The translations under genes were made by a program, and so were the position numbers. A model generated the notes under the pieces. It was given only the letters and a program-made list of their open reading frames with translations, was not told the origin of the DNA and ran no database searches. Of a stretch of DNA of 64,000 bases, positions 27,816-36,926 are shown one piece after another. Each line of letters begins with the position of its first letter. The stretch's first letter is position 1. This DNA comes from Acidiflorens sp963847715 (GTDB lineage Bacteria; Acidobacteriota; Terriglobia; Terriglobales; Acidobacteriaceae), in assembly GCA_963847715.1 (NCBI GenBank), contig CAWKAZ010000013.1, positions 274,160 to 338,159 on the forward strand, read 5' to 3'.

Positions 27816-29870
27816 TCACTCCTGTACATAGGCAAGATTGTCGAAGCGCAGACCCTCTCCATTCTTAAGCTCGAAAGTCACGCTCGAACTAACCTCTCGC
27901 CACCCCGTCCGCAGGCGCTGCAATTCGCCGGGCTTAACGGTAAACGACACCGCGGGAGTCTTCAGAGAACGGATCGTGACCATCGCATCCGATGTTCCTC
28001 GGTTGTAGACATCCACGCCCACAAAGATGCGCGGCCAATCGAAACGGAATCCCGCCGTGGTTGCTTTGGAGTCGACCGGCGCAAGATTGAAAGTTCCGAA
28101 GGCGCCTTCTGGCACGTTGATCCGCCACGCGCCTTTGCCCCAGTCGATGACTCCCGCAGGATATTGGCCTTTCAACACTGCCCCCGCGGGGAGATGGGGA
28201 TCGTCGAAAGAAACATATTGCGGGGGCACGTTTCCACCCGTGCCTTGGATGTCGATGTCGCGCGCATCGTCGTGCCGGATGCGCAGCACTCGGGTCGAGT
28301 CGTCGAAGACGAACCCGGGCTGATCCAGATCTCTGCGTCGGCCGACCGGTTTGCCATTTGCGGTGATGTATTCCGGTGCGAAATCGAGACGGAGGACATC
28401 CGAGGATTGAGGATCAAATGTGGAATAGGTGACGGAGCCTTTGCCGTAACTGATCTTCGTAATTACTGAACTCGAGCCAAGCAAGTGGGATTCATCCGCC
28501 GGAGCCCATTCCGGCACGGCCCAGAAAGCATCCATCATCCTTCGCGGGCCATCCGCATACTCGTCGGTAAACCACCACTGGGTCGAGAACGGAGAATGAG
28601 CATCGCGAGAGAGCCCCTGGAAATAAGTGACCCAGTTGTACGAGCGAAAAGCGGCATCTCGATAGGCGACATCGCCGGTTTTCGCGAAGTAGAGCGCCTC
28701 CACTGCGGCGAGCCGCGAAGTATGACTGTCGCAGCACTGGTTCGGCTCATTGCAGCAGAAATTGATGCCATTGCCTTGCTCGGTTGTGACTGTAGCGCTA
28801 TGCACGATGTACTTGGGCCATTTGGGAGTGCTCTTGACCCAATCGATGAGTCGCGCGGCATGCTCGCGCCATTGCGGATCTTTCTCCGGATGGAGGAGGA
28901 CGTAGCGCGCAAACTCCAGCGGGATCACTTGGTTCATGTTGTCCATACTTGGAGTGACATCCTCGAAATAGCCGACCCACACGTTATTGGATAAGGGATA
29001 TTTCTGGAACCAGTCCCAGGCAGCGGCCCGCACGCGCATGTATCCGGCAACATCGCCCTGCCCGAGGCGGATGAGCTCATCGAACAGCATGATGGGCTCA
29101 ATCACGTTAGCCGAATATGGACCCATGGCGGCGCCCACGGTTTTTCCATCACGGGCCAACACGCGCACCGGCCAGGGCGAGTGATCCTGATCTCCGGTTG
29201 TGTAGTTTTTCACCAGAGCGTCGGCACAGTGAAGGGCGGCGCGCAGGTACTTGGTGTTGCCGGTCATCTCGTAGAAACGTAGATACGCGTATCCATCCTC
29301 ACCAACAACATGCGGCTCGATGTAGTCTTCTCCCAGTTGGCTCCAGCCGGTGTAGCGCTTCGCGCCCGGATTCGCCGATGCGTACGGCACCTGTGACCAG
29401 ACATAGTCCGCCGGCGTGAGTCCGTTTTCCAGTTCGTAGTCTACGAAGCCCTGCAGGAATGTAATCGTCCGGGGGTCCCCGGTGTAGGGATAAAGGCGCT
29501 CGATAAAGCCCTGCATCATCGCTCGAAGGTAGCCAGTCGAGTTCGCCCAGTGCTGGTCAGGAAGCAGTTCGAACGTGGTGCGGTCAAAATCGAAACAGCA
29601 ATAAAAATAATGGAGCCGCTGCCGATTGTGCTGGTCCCACAGGATTGTCCACTGTGTGAGGAAGTGCGACGAATATGAATAGCCAATGTCATGGGGCATC
29701 GGCCACGGCAGCAGTTTTCCCTGATCATCTACTTGCACCGGATGCCCCGCGATGGTGGGCGCATCCACAACTGAAGTCACCGGGAACGGCTTTGGCTGCT
29801 GCCCGGCCAACACCGTCCCCCAAAGCAGAACTGCGACGGCAACGCGCGCGATCCCGGCGGTCCGAACCAT
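27816..29870 (-). CDS. Exported large protein, probable six-hairpin (alpha/alpha) glycosidase-like
   Basis: 684 residues. Signal peptide (IARVAVAVLLWGTVLAGQQ) followed by about 430 residues of helix-pair pattern with many aromatic and acidic residues (YAYLRFYEMTGNTKYLRAAL; FCCNEPNQCCDSHTSRLAAVEAL; TDEYADGPRRMMDAFWAVPEW), like an (alpha/alpha)6 barrel of glycoside hydrolase type, then a beta-rich C-terminal part. No catalytic motif can be assigned by eye. ATG 29870 has GGAGAGG just upstream; the frame stays open before it but crosses the terminator of the next gene. It may share carbohydrate-degrading work with the exported Kelch-like protein it converges with. Confidence 0.8.
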   Translation of the reverse strand: MVRTAGIARVAVAVLLWGTVLAGQQPKPFPVTSVVDAPTIAGHPVQVDDQGKLLPWPMPHDIGYSYSSHFLTQWTILWDQHNRQRLHYFYCCFDFDRTTFELLPDQHWANSTGYLRAMMQGFIERLYPYTGDPRTITFLQGFVDYELENGLTPADYVWSQVPYASANPGAKRYTGWSQLGEDYIEPHVVGEDGYAYLRFYEMTGNTKYLRAALHCADALVKNYTTGDQDHSPWPVRVLARDGKTVGAAMGPYSANVIEPIMLFDELIRLGQGDVAGYMRVRAAAWDWFQKYPLSNNVWVGYFEDVTPSMDNMNQVIPLEFARYVLLHPEKDPQWREHAARLIDWVKSTPKWPKYIVHSATVTTEQGNGINFCCNEPNQCCDSHTSRLAAVEALYFAKTGDVAYRDAAFRSYNWVTYFQGLSRDAHSPFSTQWWFTDEYADGPRRMMDAFWAVPEWAPADESHLLGSSSVITKISYGKGSVTYSTFDPQSSDVLRLDFAPEYITANGKPVGRRRDLDQPGFVFDDSTRVLRIRHDDARDIDIQGTGGNVPPQYVSFDDPHLPAGAVLKGQYPAGVIDWGKGAWRINVPEGAFGTFNLAPVDSKATTAGFRFDWPRIFVGVDVYNRGTSDAMVTIRSLKTPAVSFTVKPGELQRLRTGWREVSSSVTFELKNGEGLRFDNLAYVQE

Positions 29871-29921
29871 CGCACCTCTCCATGGAATCTTACAGCGGCC
29901 CAGCGATCCCGGTCTCGGCCA

Positions 29922-29953
29922 ATAAAAAAGGCCGCTCAGACAACTGAGCGGCC
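29922..29953 (-). terminator. Rho-independent terminator
   Basis: Perfect 10-bp stem GGCCGCTCAG / CTGAGCGGCC (29930-29939, 29944-29953) with an ACAA loop; on the minus strand it is followed by TTTTTTA. It ends the gene at 29998-31152. Confidence 0.92.
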
Positions 29954-29997
29954 CCGCTGCGAAACAGGTCACCGTATGTTTCGCAACTCCTGCTACC

Positions 29998-31152
29998 TCA
30001 ATGGCAAACTGCTCCGGCATCGCTGGTGAACGTCCCGTTGTCAGAGAACAATCCTCCGGCTCCGATCGACGGCGCAGCGTAGAACCACGAATAAAACGCC
30101 AACTCTTGCAGGTGATAAGTAAAGCCGTTGGGCATCGTTTTCGTGATGGCATTCGTACCACTCAGAGGGTCCCCAACTTCGAGGTTTGTTTGACATCCAC
30201 CCTGCTGCCCGATGTGTCCCCACGCCGGAACCGGATTCGATCCCAGCGGATCATCCATCCATTCTGCAACTTCGTGCGCGGCCACATACGTATCTCTCCA
30301 TCCGTTGCCGCTGTCGAAGGCTCCTGTGCTGTCAAACTCAAACGGCGAGTAGGTCTGCACCGGGTTTCCGAAGGCGCCGTGGTATCCGAGATAGCAGCAG
30401 TTGCTGGGGCTGCCGTTGTACATCACGACGTTGTACATCATGAACACTGGGAACGTAGTAGGCCCCACGCCCTTCGAAGCGAGAGAAGGAATCAGCGTGG
30501 TCGTCACGTAGTTGTCCCACCAGTTGATGTCCACACCGCCCAGAGCTTCGCATCCGCCGGTATAAACAATGGCGCCGTTCGCGCCCGGATTCACCTTCAC
30601 TGCCGCCAGCGATACCGCTTTCAGGGTGGTGTGGTATTTGCCGCCATCCGCAGTGATTGGACCCCAGAAGTTGGCGCGCTGGAAGTCGTCCACATACTGG
30701 CCTGTGCCCACTTTCACACCATTGAGGGTAAAGGCACTCTTCGCAATAATCGGAGATTGCTTGAACAACGTGAGAGGAACTTTTCCACCTTCACATGTCG
30801 CGTCCGCCTTGGTCGGGTTGAATACCGTCGTACCAATGGTGAAGATCACGGGGATGATCTGCATGGTGATAGTGGTGGTCGCGTTGTTCGTGTAAGGGCT
30901 CTGACCCACCATGCTGCCCGAGTAGGTCTTCGAATCACGTGTGGATTTTTGCGAGTAGCTCCACATGGCCAAGCCCGTGCCGGCCGCTCCCTGCTCCACA
31001 AACTCGCCTGCTTGCTCCGGGTTCGGATGCGGCTTTACGGTGAAATACCCCTTAAGGGCGGCGGTCTTTTCGGTCTGTTGGGCCGCTCCGTTGATTGACG
31101 CGGCACACAGCAACGCCACAACACTGAGAGATAGCACAATCGTTCGCTTCAT
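29998..31152 (-). CDS. Exported protein with HEVAEW motif (Exordium/phosphate-induced-like)
   Basis: 384 residues. Signal peptide (TIVLSLSVVALLCAASINGAA), then a mature region with six cysteines and a central AAHEVAEWMDDPLGSN segment. This recalls the HELAEAVTDP-type motif of exported Exordium/PHI-1-like proteins and of some zinc peptidases; whether it binds metal is not known. The N-terminal half (PVIFTIGTTVFNPTKADATC; SPIIAKSAFTLNGVKVGTGQ) also fits a beta-rich extracellular protein. ATG 31152 has AGGAG five bases upstream. Single gene, terminated at 29930-29953. Confidence 0.82.
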   Translation of the reverse strand: MKRTIVLSLSVVALLCAASINGAAQQTEKTAALKGYFTVKPHPNPEQAGEFVEQGAAGTGLAMWSYSQKSTRDSKTYSGSMVGQSPYTNNATTTITMQIIPVIFTIGTTVFNPTKADATCEGGKVPLTLFKQSPIIAKSAFTLNGVKVGTGQYVDDFQRANFWGPITADGGKYHTTLKAVSLAAVKVNPGANGAIVYTGGCEALGGVDINWWDNYVTTTLIPSLASKGVGPTTFPVFMMYNVVMYNGSPSNCCYLGYHGAFGNPVQTYSPFEFDSTGAFDSGNGWRDTYVAAHEVAEWMDDPLGSNPVPAWGHIGQQGGCQTNLEVGDPLSGTNAITKTMPNGFTYHLQELAFYSWFYAAPSIGAGGLFSDNGTFTSDAGAVCH

Positions 31153-31536
31153 TAACGCTCCTGTTTTCTTTGTTGAGACCTTAATTTTTGTTGAGTTGTT
31201 GTCTGGGGAGGATCTAATCTGGCAAGCCGCAGCTCCTTTCCGGAAGCCGCATTGCACGCCCAAAGTTGTACGATTCTGACCCGATTAGGTGCCCCTGTCA
31301 ACCGGAATGTCAGACTTTGCAAACAGATTCAACGGCTGCAGAATGTGCAGAGAGTTGCACTCGGGTTGCATCGGCCACCCCTGCAACCGCCCTTTCCGGT
31401 GCACTATCAATTATCGTCGGTAGTATCTCCTCGCTAGACTTACGTTTCACTCCCGTCCCAGTCCCCTGTGATCGCCGCCCTTGCTTTTCTCTCGGTTTTG
31501 GAGCAACGTTTTTGTTGTGAAAGGAGAGCTCGCCCC
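31153..31536. other. Divergent intergenic region
   Basis: 384 bases between two divergent genes. No convincing reading frame, repeat or RNA gene was seen; it should contain both promoters. An AAGGAG at 31521-31526 serves the rightward gene. Confidence 0.5.
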
Positions 31537-31833
31537 ATGATCTACCTCCTCGTCCATCACGAAGTCGCCCATTATCCTAAATGGAAGGCAGCATTTGATT
31601 CTGCGCTCGACTGGCGGACCAAGCACGGCGAGCATAACTGCCGTATTTTTCGTGGCGTTCAGAATCCCAACGAACTCACCCTGATGTTTGAATGGGAAAG
31701 TGCTGAAAAGGCGCGAGCCTTCATCGCGTCGGACGAGCTCAAGACCAGGATGGCGAGCGCGGGCGTGAAGCCCACACCACGCGTCGAATACCTCACGGAG
31801 ATGTTGACCATCCGCCGCAGTGCCGCCGACTGA
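31537..31833 (+). CDS. Dimeric alpha/beta-barrel (antibiotic-monooxygenase-like) protein
   Basis: 98 residues, cytosolic. Pattern IYLLVHHEVAHYPKWKAAFD ... ELTLMFEWESAEKARAFIAS ... RVEYLTEM matches the small ferredoxin-like dimeric barrel proteins (ABM/Dabb/cyclase-like). These bind small molecules or act as cofactor-free oxygenases; the substrate is unknown. ATG 31537 follows GGAG by about 10 bases; an upstream in-frame start at 31468 would add unrelated residues and is not preferred. Dps starts about 200 bases downstream. Confidence 0.82.
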   Translation: MIYLLVHHEVAHYPKWKAAFDSALDWRTKHGEHNCRIFRGVQNPNELTLMFEWESAEKARAFIASDELKTRMASAGVKPTPRVEYLTEMLTIRRSAAD

Positions 31834-32041
31834 GTCGACGGGCAACTGGCAATCGCCCCGGCTCTCCCAGGGGTATTTCTTTTCAGGACGTGGAATCGCT
31901 TTCCGCCCGATAGCATCCAACTTGTTGTTTCCGGCAGGTGAAGGCGAGAATCAGCGTGTGGGCCTTGTCCGCTCGCCCCTTTTTCACCCGTCAAAATTTC
32001 CGCGGTCCAAAAGATTTCGCAGCACCTTAAGGAGAATCCCT

Positions 32042-32656
32042 ATGTCCAAAAAGCCTGTCTCCGGCAATTCCCGCAAGCCATCGCCTCAACCGCATTTCCA
32101 CCAAGCCGCCCGCGAACTCCAGCCCTTTGGCTCCGTCACGGCCGCCATACCATTGCAATTAGAAGAACGAGTCCGGCTGGAAATGACTGAACAACTCAAC
32201 CAGCTTCTGGCCGACACCATCACTCTTCGCGATCTATACAAGAAGTCGCATTGGCAGGTCTCGGGAGCTACGTTCTACCAACTCCACCTTTTGTTTGATA
32301 AGCACTACGAAGAGCAGAACGAGATCGTGGATACGATTGCGGAGAGGATTCAACTGCTCGGCGGAGTCAGCATCGCCATGGCCGCCGATGTTGCTGAACT
32401 AACCCGTATCCCGAGACCGCCCAAAGGACGTGAAGAGGTGCCCGTGCAGCTTTCCCGGTTGCTGGATGCGCATCAGATCGTCATCACAGAATGCCGCGAA
32501 CTTGGGGAGCTAGCCAACAAACTGGGCGACCCAGGCACCAACGATCTGGTGGTCAGCGATGTGCTTCGTCCAAATGAATTGCAGGTCTGGTTCCTGAGCG
32601 AGCACCTGGTCAACGCGCCACTGGTCGAAGCCGAGCCCATGGAAAAATCGGCCTAA
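32042..32656 (+). CDS. dps: Dps-family DNA-protecting ferritin-like protein
   Basis: Stores iron and shields DNA in stress by oxidising Fe(II) with peroxide; forms a 12-mer in the cytosol. 204 residues. The ferroxidase signature is present: KKSHWQVSG ... LHLLFDKHYEEQNEIVDTIAERI, giving the inter-subunit His, Asp and Glu ligands. An N-terminal basic/Pro-rich stretch of about 35 residues (SKKPVSGNSRKPSPQP) may bind DNA. ATG 32042 has AAGGAG (32029-32034) seven bases upstream. A terminator follows directly, so it is probably monocistronic. Confidence 0.95.
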   Translation: MSKKPVSGNSRKPSPQPHFHQAARELQPFGSVTAAIPLQLEERVRLEMTEQLNQLLADTITLRDLYKKSHWQVSGATFYQLHLLFDKHYEEQNEIVDTIAERIQLLGGVSIAMAADVAELTRIPRPPKGREEVPVQLSRLLDAHQIVITECRELGELANKLGDPGTNDLVVSDVLRPNELQVWFLSEHLVNAPLVEAEPMEKSA

Positions 32657-32672
32657 CGGAAAAGTAATCCGA

Positions 32673-32707
32673 AAAAAGCGTGAGCCTCCAGGCTCGCGCT
32701 TTTTGTT
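32673..32707 (+). terminator. Rho-independent terminator of dps
   Basis: Stem around GCGTGAGCCT / AGGCTCGCGC (one mismatch) flanked by A-runs on the left and TTTTTGTTT on the right. Confidence 0.88.
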
Positions 32708-32746
32708 TACAGCGAGTGCGAACGACTCAACCCGGCGAGGGATTTC

Positions 32747-32809
32747 GTATCAGGGCATCGCTTCAGCGATACCAGAAAGGGTTGGCAAATTAGGCCCCTT
32801 CCAGGGGCC
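32747..32809. repeat. Double hairpin between convergent dps and merR-type genes
   Basis: Two inverted repeats in a row: ATCGCT/AGCGAT at 32757-32770 and GGCCCCT/AGGGGCC at 32793-32809. The second may serve as the terminator of the leftward MerR-type gene. The composite looks like a dispersed intergenic element, but only this copy is in the window. Confidence 0.55.
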
Positions 32810-32816
32810 GGACCCC

Positions 32817-33227
32817 CTAATGTCGCGCCGAAAGAATATGGAGAATCTGCCGCAGTTCATTCCGCAGATGCGCCACACTCACCGCATTCTTCGGAAACGG
32901 CAGCGCACTCTGGGTCCGATCAGGCTTGGTTTCCTCGCGCAGTTGTACCCGGGCGCCCGCGATCGTAAATCCGTCGTCGTAGAGCAGTTTCTTGATTCGC
33001 ACCACGGATTCGACATCGCGTTTGCGGTACATCCGTTGTCCCGTACTGCTTTTCACCGGCTTGAGCTGAGGGAATTCGGTTTCCCAGAAGCGCAGAACAT
33101 ACGCTGGTAACCGGCACAGACTGGCGACCTCTCCAATCCGGAAATAGAGCTTGTCGGGAATGAGGATCTCGCTGCTGCGAGTCTTTCTCGACGCTTTCTT
33201 GCGGAGGCTCATTGTTCGCGCAGCCAT
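32817..33227 (-). CDS. MerR-family transcriptional regulator
   Basis: 136 residues. N-terminal basic tail, then the MerR winged helix-turn-helix: YFRIGEVASLCRLPAYVLRF followed by WETEFPQLKPVKSSTGQRMY and a dimerisation helix (VVRIKKLLYDDGFTIAGARV). No metal-binding cysteines at the C-terminus, so it is not a classical mercury or redox sensor; it resembles the HTH-only MerR-like regulators found near ihfA or dps in other phyla. ATG 33227 is chosen; ATG 33212 is possible and neither has a clear ribosome site. It faces dps tail to tail. Confidence 0.88.
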   Translation of the reverse strand: MAARTMSLRKKASRKTRSSEILIPDKLYFRIGEVASLCRLPAYVLRFWETEFPQLKPVKSSTGQRMYRKRDVESVVRIKKLLYDDGFTIAGARVQLREETKPDRTQSALPFPKNAVSVAHLRNELRQILHILSARH

Positions 33228-33339
33228 GTTCGGAGGGGCCCTGACGCCGTTGTCGTACTCCCGTATACGCGTTTCTAGCACGGACCGCGCTGCGGGACAA
33301 CCCCCAAAAGTACGCAGGACCCGTCGGCAGCACCTCTTA

Positions 33340-34857
33340 CTATTCTTGCGCTCCCGGCCCAGCAAGTCGCACCCGCCGAACGGTTCTGGCCAACTCTGCC
33401 AAACTGACTCCCAATCCAACGAGCATGATGCAACCAAGAACGCCAAGTGTCTCTCCCGAGATCCCACCCTTGTGCAGGAACACGAACCACCGGTCCCACC
33501 CCAGCCCGAGACGTGCCGGCTCCCCATCGCTCGTATATTTCAGCAGCAAGTGAATCTGACCGCTCAGTGAATAGCTCAGCCGGTAAGTCCAATTGGCGTC
33601 GTAGTAGTGCCCGTGCGGAACCTGATCCTCCATAAAACTCGTCGCCAGTGATACGCACTGCACAAACGCCCCGAGGACCAACAGTAGCATCGCGATCCTC
33701 GTTTTTGAGGCTGAGCCTTCGCTCAACACCGGGCCCAAGGCCAAGCACAGCAGCACAATCGACGGGACCATATATCTCGGTCCCACACAGTATCCGCCCT
33801 CCCACTGCGTGTACCGCGCATAGAAGAGGAGATAGAGCAACGGAAAGAAGGTCGCCAGCGTCGCCACGCCGCGTTCGAGCTTCCAAAGGCGTCGCAGTCC
33901 CGCCAGCGCCAGAATCACCGGAGGCGCGAAAATAAATACCGACTTTCCCGGAGGCAGCAGAAATCCGTAAAGGCCTTTCCAGAGCGGCGTGTCAAACGTA
34001 TTCAGTCGTTTCGCCCCTTCCGCTGTCGCTGGATATCCGAACTCGAACGGACCGCCAAACAAAAGGGCGTTGTGTGTGAGCAGCGCCAGGATTCCGATCG
34101 CCGACGTAGCGACCAATACGAAGGCGGTGCGAAACGCCGGTCTTCCATCTCGCACCAGAACCGCAGCGGCAAAAACGGCGATCGCTAGCACATTTGTCGG
34201 ACGCACCATCGTTCCCAGCCCGAGAACCAGCCCGGCAATCGCTGCCCTACCGAACGGAATCGGATCGTATCCGCAGCCGAAAAGCAGCAGCGCCACACCT
34301 GTGAATATGGCTGCCGATAGCGGCTCGGAGAACAGCCAACCCGAATAGGCAAAGATCGGAGTTCCTAACCCCACCATCGCGGCAGCCAACATCGACGCGC
34401 GGGTCGCAATGCCAATCCCGGCCAGCAGGAGAAAGAAGAACGTCACGGTCAGCGCAGAAAAAGTCGCGCTGCTAAGGCACGACGAGAACGCCACCACCAA
34501 GTCGGTATCCTCGCGGGGTACACCCGGCAACCGCGCTAGGACGTATTCTCCGACGGCATACCACGGTGCACAAAGCAAAGCTTGACCCGGCGGATAAGCA
34601 GCTCGCGGTTGGCCGTGCAGATCATACCGCCCATAGAAGTTGTGCAATTGCACTGCCTGCGGAACGGCTGTCGACCCACGAAGGGCAAGGCTCTCTGTCG
34701 TGTAGAAAGTGTTGTACTCATCCGGCGTGCGCACCCGGCCCGTAGAAGTCAGCAGGTAGAAAAACTGAAAGGTAGCAAACAGCCACCAGGCAATACGCTG
34801 CGAGTTCTCCCGTGCGCAATTCGCAACAGTCTCAGATGGTGCGCTGGGTATCGACAC
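33340..34857 (-). CDS. Polytopic membrane protein, GT39/PMT-like glycosyltransferase
   Basis: 505 residues with about 11 membrane segments. The first extracytoplasmic loop holds TSTGRVRTPDEYNTFYTTES, with an acidic pair placed as in GT-C glycosyltransferases, followed by YDLHGQPRAAYPPGQALLCA. Such enzymes move sugars from lipid carriers to proteins or glycans in the periplasm; assignment rests on topology and the loop acids only. GTG 34857 is the likely start. Head-to-tail with the MerR gene (about 110 bases) and with the DUF5700-like gene upstream. Confidence 0.75.
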   Translation of the reverse strand: MSIPSAPSETVANCARENSQRIAWWLFATFQFFYLLTSTGRVRTPDEYNTFYTTESLALRGSTAVPQAVQLHNFYGRYDLHGQPRAAYPPGQALLCAPWYAVGEYVLARLPGVPREDTDLVVAFSSCLSSATFSALTVTFFFLLLAGIGIATRASMLAAAMVGLGTPIFAYSGWLFSEPLSAAIFTGVALLLFGCGYDPIPFGRAAIAGLVLGLGTMVRPTNVLAIAVFAAAVLVRDGRPAFRTAFVLVATSAIGILALLTHNALLFGGPFEFGYPATAEGAKRLNTFDTPLWKGLYGFLLPPGKSVFIFAPPVILALAGLRRLWKLERGVATLATFFPLLYLLFYARYTQWEGGYCVGPRYMVPSIVLLCLALGPVLSEGSASKTRIAMLLLVLGAFVQCVSLATSFMEDQVPHGHYYDANWTYRLSYSLSGQIHLLLKYTSDGEPARLGLGWDRWFVFLHKGGISGETLGVLGCIMLVGLGVSLAELARTVRRVRLAGPGAQE

Positions 34858-34935
34858 GCTGACTTGATCGTATCAATCCGACCGGCCAATGAAGTCGCAC
34901 CGAATCCGACCCGTTACTAGCCGTTGCCGTGTTTT

Positions 34936-36003
34936 TTACTTTGGATCGCCGCAGTTGTCAGCATGAGTGGCGTGAAATACATCCTCGGACCAGAGTGGAA
35001 GGGCCTTCTTGCCCGTCTGGTTCTGTTCTGCAGCTGCCCGATTGTAGAGCACGAGCAGGCACCGTGGATCCACCATAGTGCCAATCAGCGCCGGACGGCC
35101 AAAACGCTTCTCCACCATCACCGACATTCTGTAGCCGACCGTATACCACGGCCCCTGGGCGCCGAAGAACGAGCTGCCCTTCTCTTCCAATGCATCGTTA
35201 TTCGCGAACTTGCCGTGTAGAACATCAAGAAAGAACTGGTTTACGTCACCCAAATCCTCGTTGAACTTACCCATGTCATGTTCCCACCGAGCGCGCTCTT
35301 TGGCGGAGCTGGCGGCCTGCGGGTCGACGTCTGGTCCACCAGCGGCAGCAAGCATGGCCATACCCTCGCCGAAACCACCCATCCATTCCGCCGCTGTGTG
35401 AGCGGGCTCGGGCAGGACCGCAATTTTCCCATCGTAGATCGGACCGACGCTGCCGAGTCCGATATGGTGCAACTCGTGTGCCACCTTGTTCTCGAACTGC
35501 TCACGACTCACGTCCGGGTCGAAATACAGAAAGATGGTGGGGTCGGTTGAAATCTCCCAAACGAAGCTGTTCTTTTGCAGCTTGATGACGGGGTACACCT
35601 TGGCATGAAGAACGGCGTCGTCCGGTAGATAGGCCAGCACTTGTCCGGCCTCTTTCCGAAGATCAGCCTTCTTCCAGCCGTCAAGTGTGCTCGAAAGTGA
35701 ACGAGCTTTCGAAAGAAGATCGTCGGAGAGAACGAAGCGTTTGAAGTCGTCGTCGCTGAAGGCGATCGAGGGATCGTGAAACTGGTCTGCAATCGCTTTC
35801 TCGCGCTGCTTCAGGCGCTGATACGGAGCGGTGGCAAACAATCTCTGCCACTCGGAATCGGGGACAGTTTTTCCTTGACTCCGAAGCGCGAGGATAGCCA
35901 TCACTTGCTCTGCCTCACTCGTATCGAAAGTCAACTGCACCCGGTCACTCGCGGCGAGCGATAAGCAGCATGAGAGCAGGATCACCAGCACCCGAATGAT
36001 CAT
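34936..36003 (-). CDS. Exported putative zinc metalloprotease (HELHH, DUF5700-like)
   Basis: 355 residues. Signal peptide (RVLVILLSCCLSLAASD), helical N-terminal half, then the zinc motif VAHELHHIGLGS (HExxH) with a downstream acidic region (EWMGGFGEGMAML) that could supply the third ligand. Likely a gluzincin-like exported protease. ATG 36003 has GGGGA seven bases upstream; an earlier in-frame start at 36078 would add 25 unlikely residues. Transcribed leftward ahead of the GT-C-like gene. Confidence 0.82.
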   Translation of the reverse strand: MIIRVLVILLSCCLSLAASDRVQLTFDTSEAEQVMAILALRSQGKTVPDSEWQRLFATAPYQRLKQREKAIADQFHDPSIAFSDDDFKRFVLSDDLLSKARSLSSTLDGWKKADLRKEAGQVLAYLPDDAVLHAKVYPVIKLQKNSFVWEISTDPTIFLYFDPDVSREQFENKVAHELHHIGLGSVGPIYDGKIAVLPEPAHTAAEWMGGFGEGMAMLAAAGGPDVDPQAASSAKERARWEHDMGKFNEDLGDVNQFFLDVLHGKFANNDALEEKGSSFFGAQGPWYTVGYRMSVMVEKRFGRPALIGTMVDPRCLLVLYNRAAAEQNQTGKKALPLWSEDVFHATHADNCGDPK

Positions 36004-36123
36004 GAGAATTCCCCAGTCAGTTGGACGGTGAAAGATCGGGGACGGTAGCCGATATTCAGCCTGCGGCATTTCTATCAATGGCTCTCAGCGTCGTATTTTC
36101 TTGCACCGCCACAACTACCAATG

Positions 36124-36158
36124 GAAAAGCCTCTCAAGAGGTGCTTCTCTTGAGAGGC
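36124..36158 (-). terminator. Rho-independent terminator of the lysine-rich microgene
   Basis: Perfect 12-bp stem GCCTCTCAAGAG / CTCTTGAGAGGC (36129-36140, 36147-36158), followed on the minus strand by TTTTCC. It lies about 35 bases after the microgene stop. Confidence 0.88.
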
Positions 36159-36191
36159 TCTGGGGTAATTTCTAAACGAGCATCGATCCGC

Positions 36192-36233
36192 TTAGTGTTT
36201 CTTTTTCTTGGCGGCTTTCTTCTTGGTTGCCAT
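36192..36233 (-). CDS. 13-residue lysine/alanine-rich microprotein
   Basis: A complete tiny gene: ATG, 12 further codons (MATKKKAAKKKKH) and TAA. Nine bases before the ATG is a perfect GGAGG on the minus strand, a plausible promoter lies at 36338-36366 and a strong terminator at 36124-36158, so it has its own transcription unit. The peptide resembles the lysine/alanine tails of bacterial H1-like proteins; it could bind nucleic acid. No family can be assigned, and such a short frame could also be a leader, though no gene follows it before the terminator. Confidence 0.6.
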   Translation of the reverse strand: MATKKKAAKKKKH

Positions 36234-36337
36234 GAAGTATTTCCTCCGTTGAACGATTTGTTCTCCCAAGGTTCTCGACAGGGCACCTTGATGCCCGAGC
36301 TACCCAACTTCTTGTATGAGCAGCTGTCCTACCACAA

Positions 36338-36366
36338 GATATTGCCATTAGTATGTAATTTGTCAA
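36338..36366 (-). promoter_or_regulatory. Probable sigma-70 promoter of the microgene
   Basis: On the minus strand a consensus TTGACA (36361-36366), 17-base spacer and AATATC as a weak -10. It would give a leader of about 100 bases before the microgene. Confidence 0.5.
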
Positions 36367-36514
36367 TGAAAATTTCATCGTCTTCCTGATTTTGGCGCGG
36401 CGCGTGCTCGTGTTGTTGGGAGTTCGCTCCCGCATTTTTCATGATCTTCGATCTGATCTTCCCGCAACAGCCCGTGAAGTCGCTACGCCTGTGCGATAAT
36501 TTCAGAAGAAATTT

Positions 36515-36790
36515 ATGTCAGATCACAAAGTTTTCTGCGCCAAACTCAAGCAGGAATTACCCGGACTTCCCGAGCCTCCATTCGACAGCGACCTCGGAAA
36601 AAAGATCTACGAAAACGTCTCACAACAGGCGTGGGGCCAGTGGATGGAGCACTGCAAGATGTTGCTCAACGAATATCGTCTGAACCCGGCGCGCAAGCAG
36701 GACCAGGAAGTCATTGTGAAGCAGATGGAGCAGTTTTTCTTCGGCGAAGGAGCCGCGCGTCCCGCCGAATACGTTCCTCCCACACACTAG
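36515..36790 (+). CDS. yggX: YggX-type iron-trafficking / oxidative damage protection protein
   Basis: 91 residues, the usual family length, cytosolic. The conserved N-terminal cysteine (VFCAKLKQE) and the core LGKKIYENVSQQAWGQWMEH followed by CKMLLNEYRLNPA match YggX closely. In enterobacteria it protects Fe-S clusters from superoxide and may handle Fe(II). No mutY gene, its common partner, is nearby. Ribosome site is weak (AGAAGAA). Confidence 0.93.
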   Translation: MSDHKVFCAKLKQELPGLPEPPFDSDLGKKIYENVSQQAWGQWMEHCKMLLNEYRLNPARKQDQEVIVKQMEQFFFGEGAARPAEYVPPTH

Positions 36791-36926
36791 CCGGAGCCCC
36801 GCAAGAGGTTGCGGAGGGAGCATTCCGCGGCTGTTCCACTGGATTTCTCCATGCCTGCCAGTAGGTTACCTACGAGTTACCTCTCGCCTCGAAATCAGTT
36901 CCTAATTCATCAACTAGTAACACAAT

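Noticed and set aside
30001..31098. 365-codon plus-strand frame
   Set aside because: Antisense to the HEVAEW exported protein, no domain, no ribosome site.
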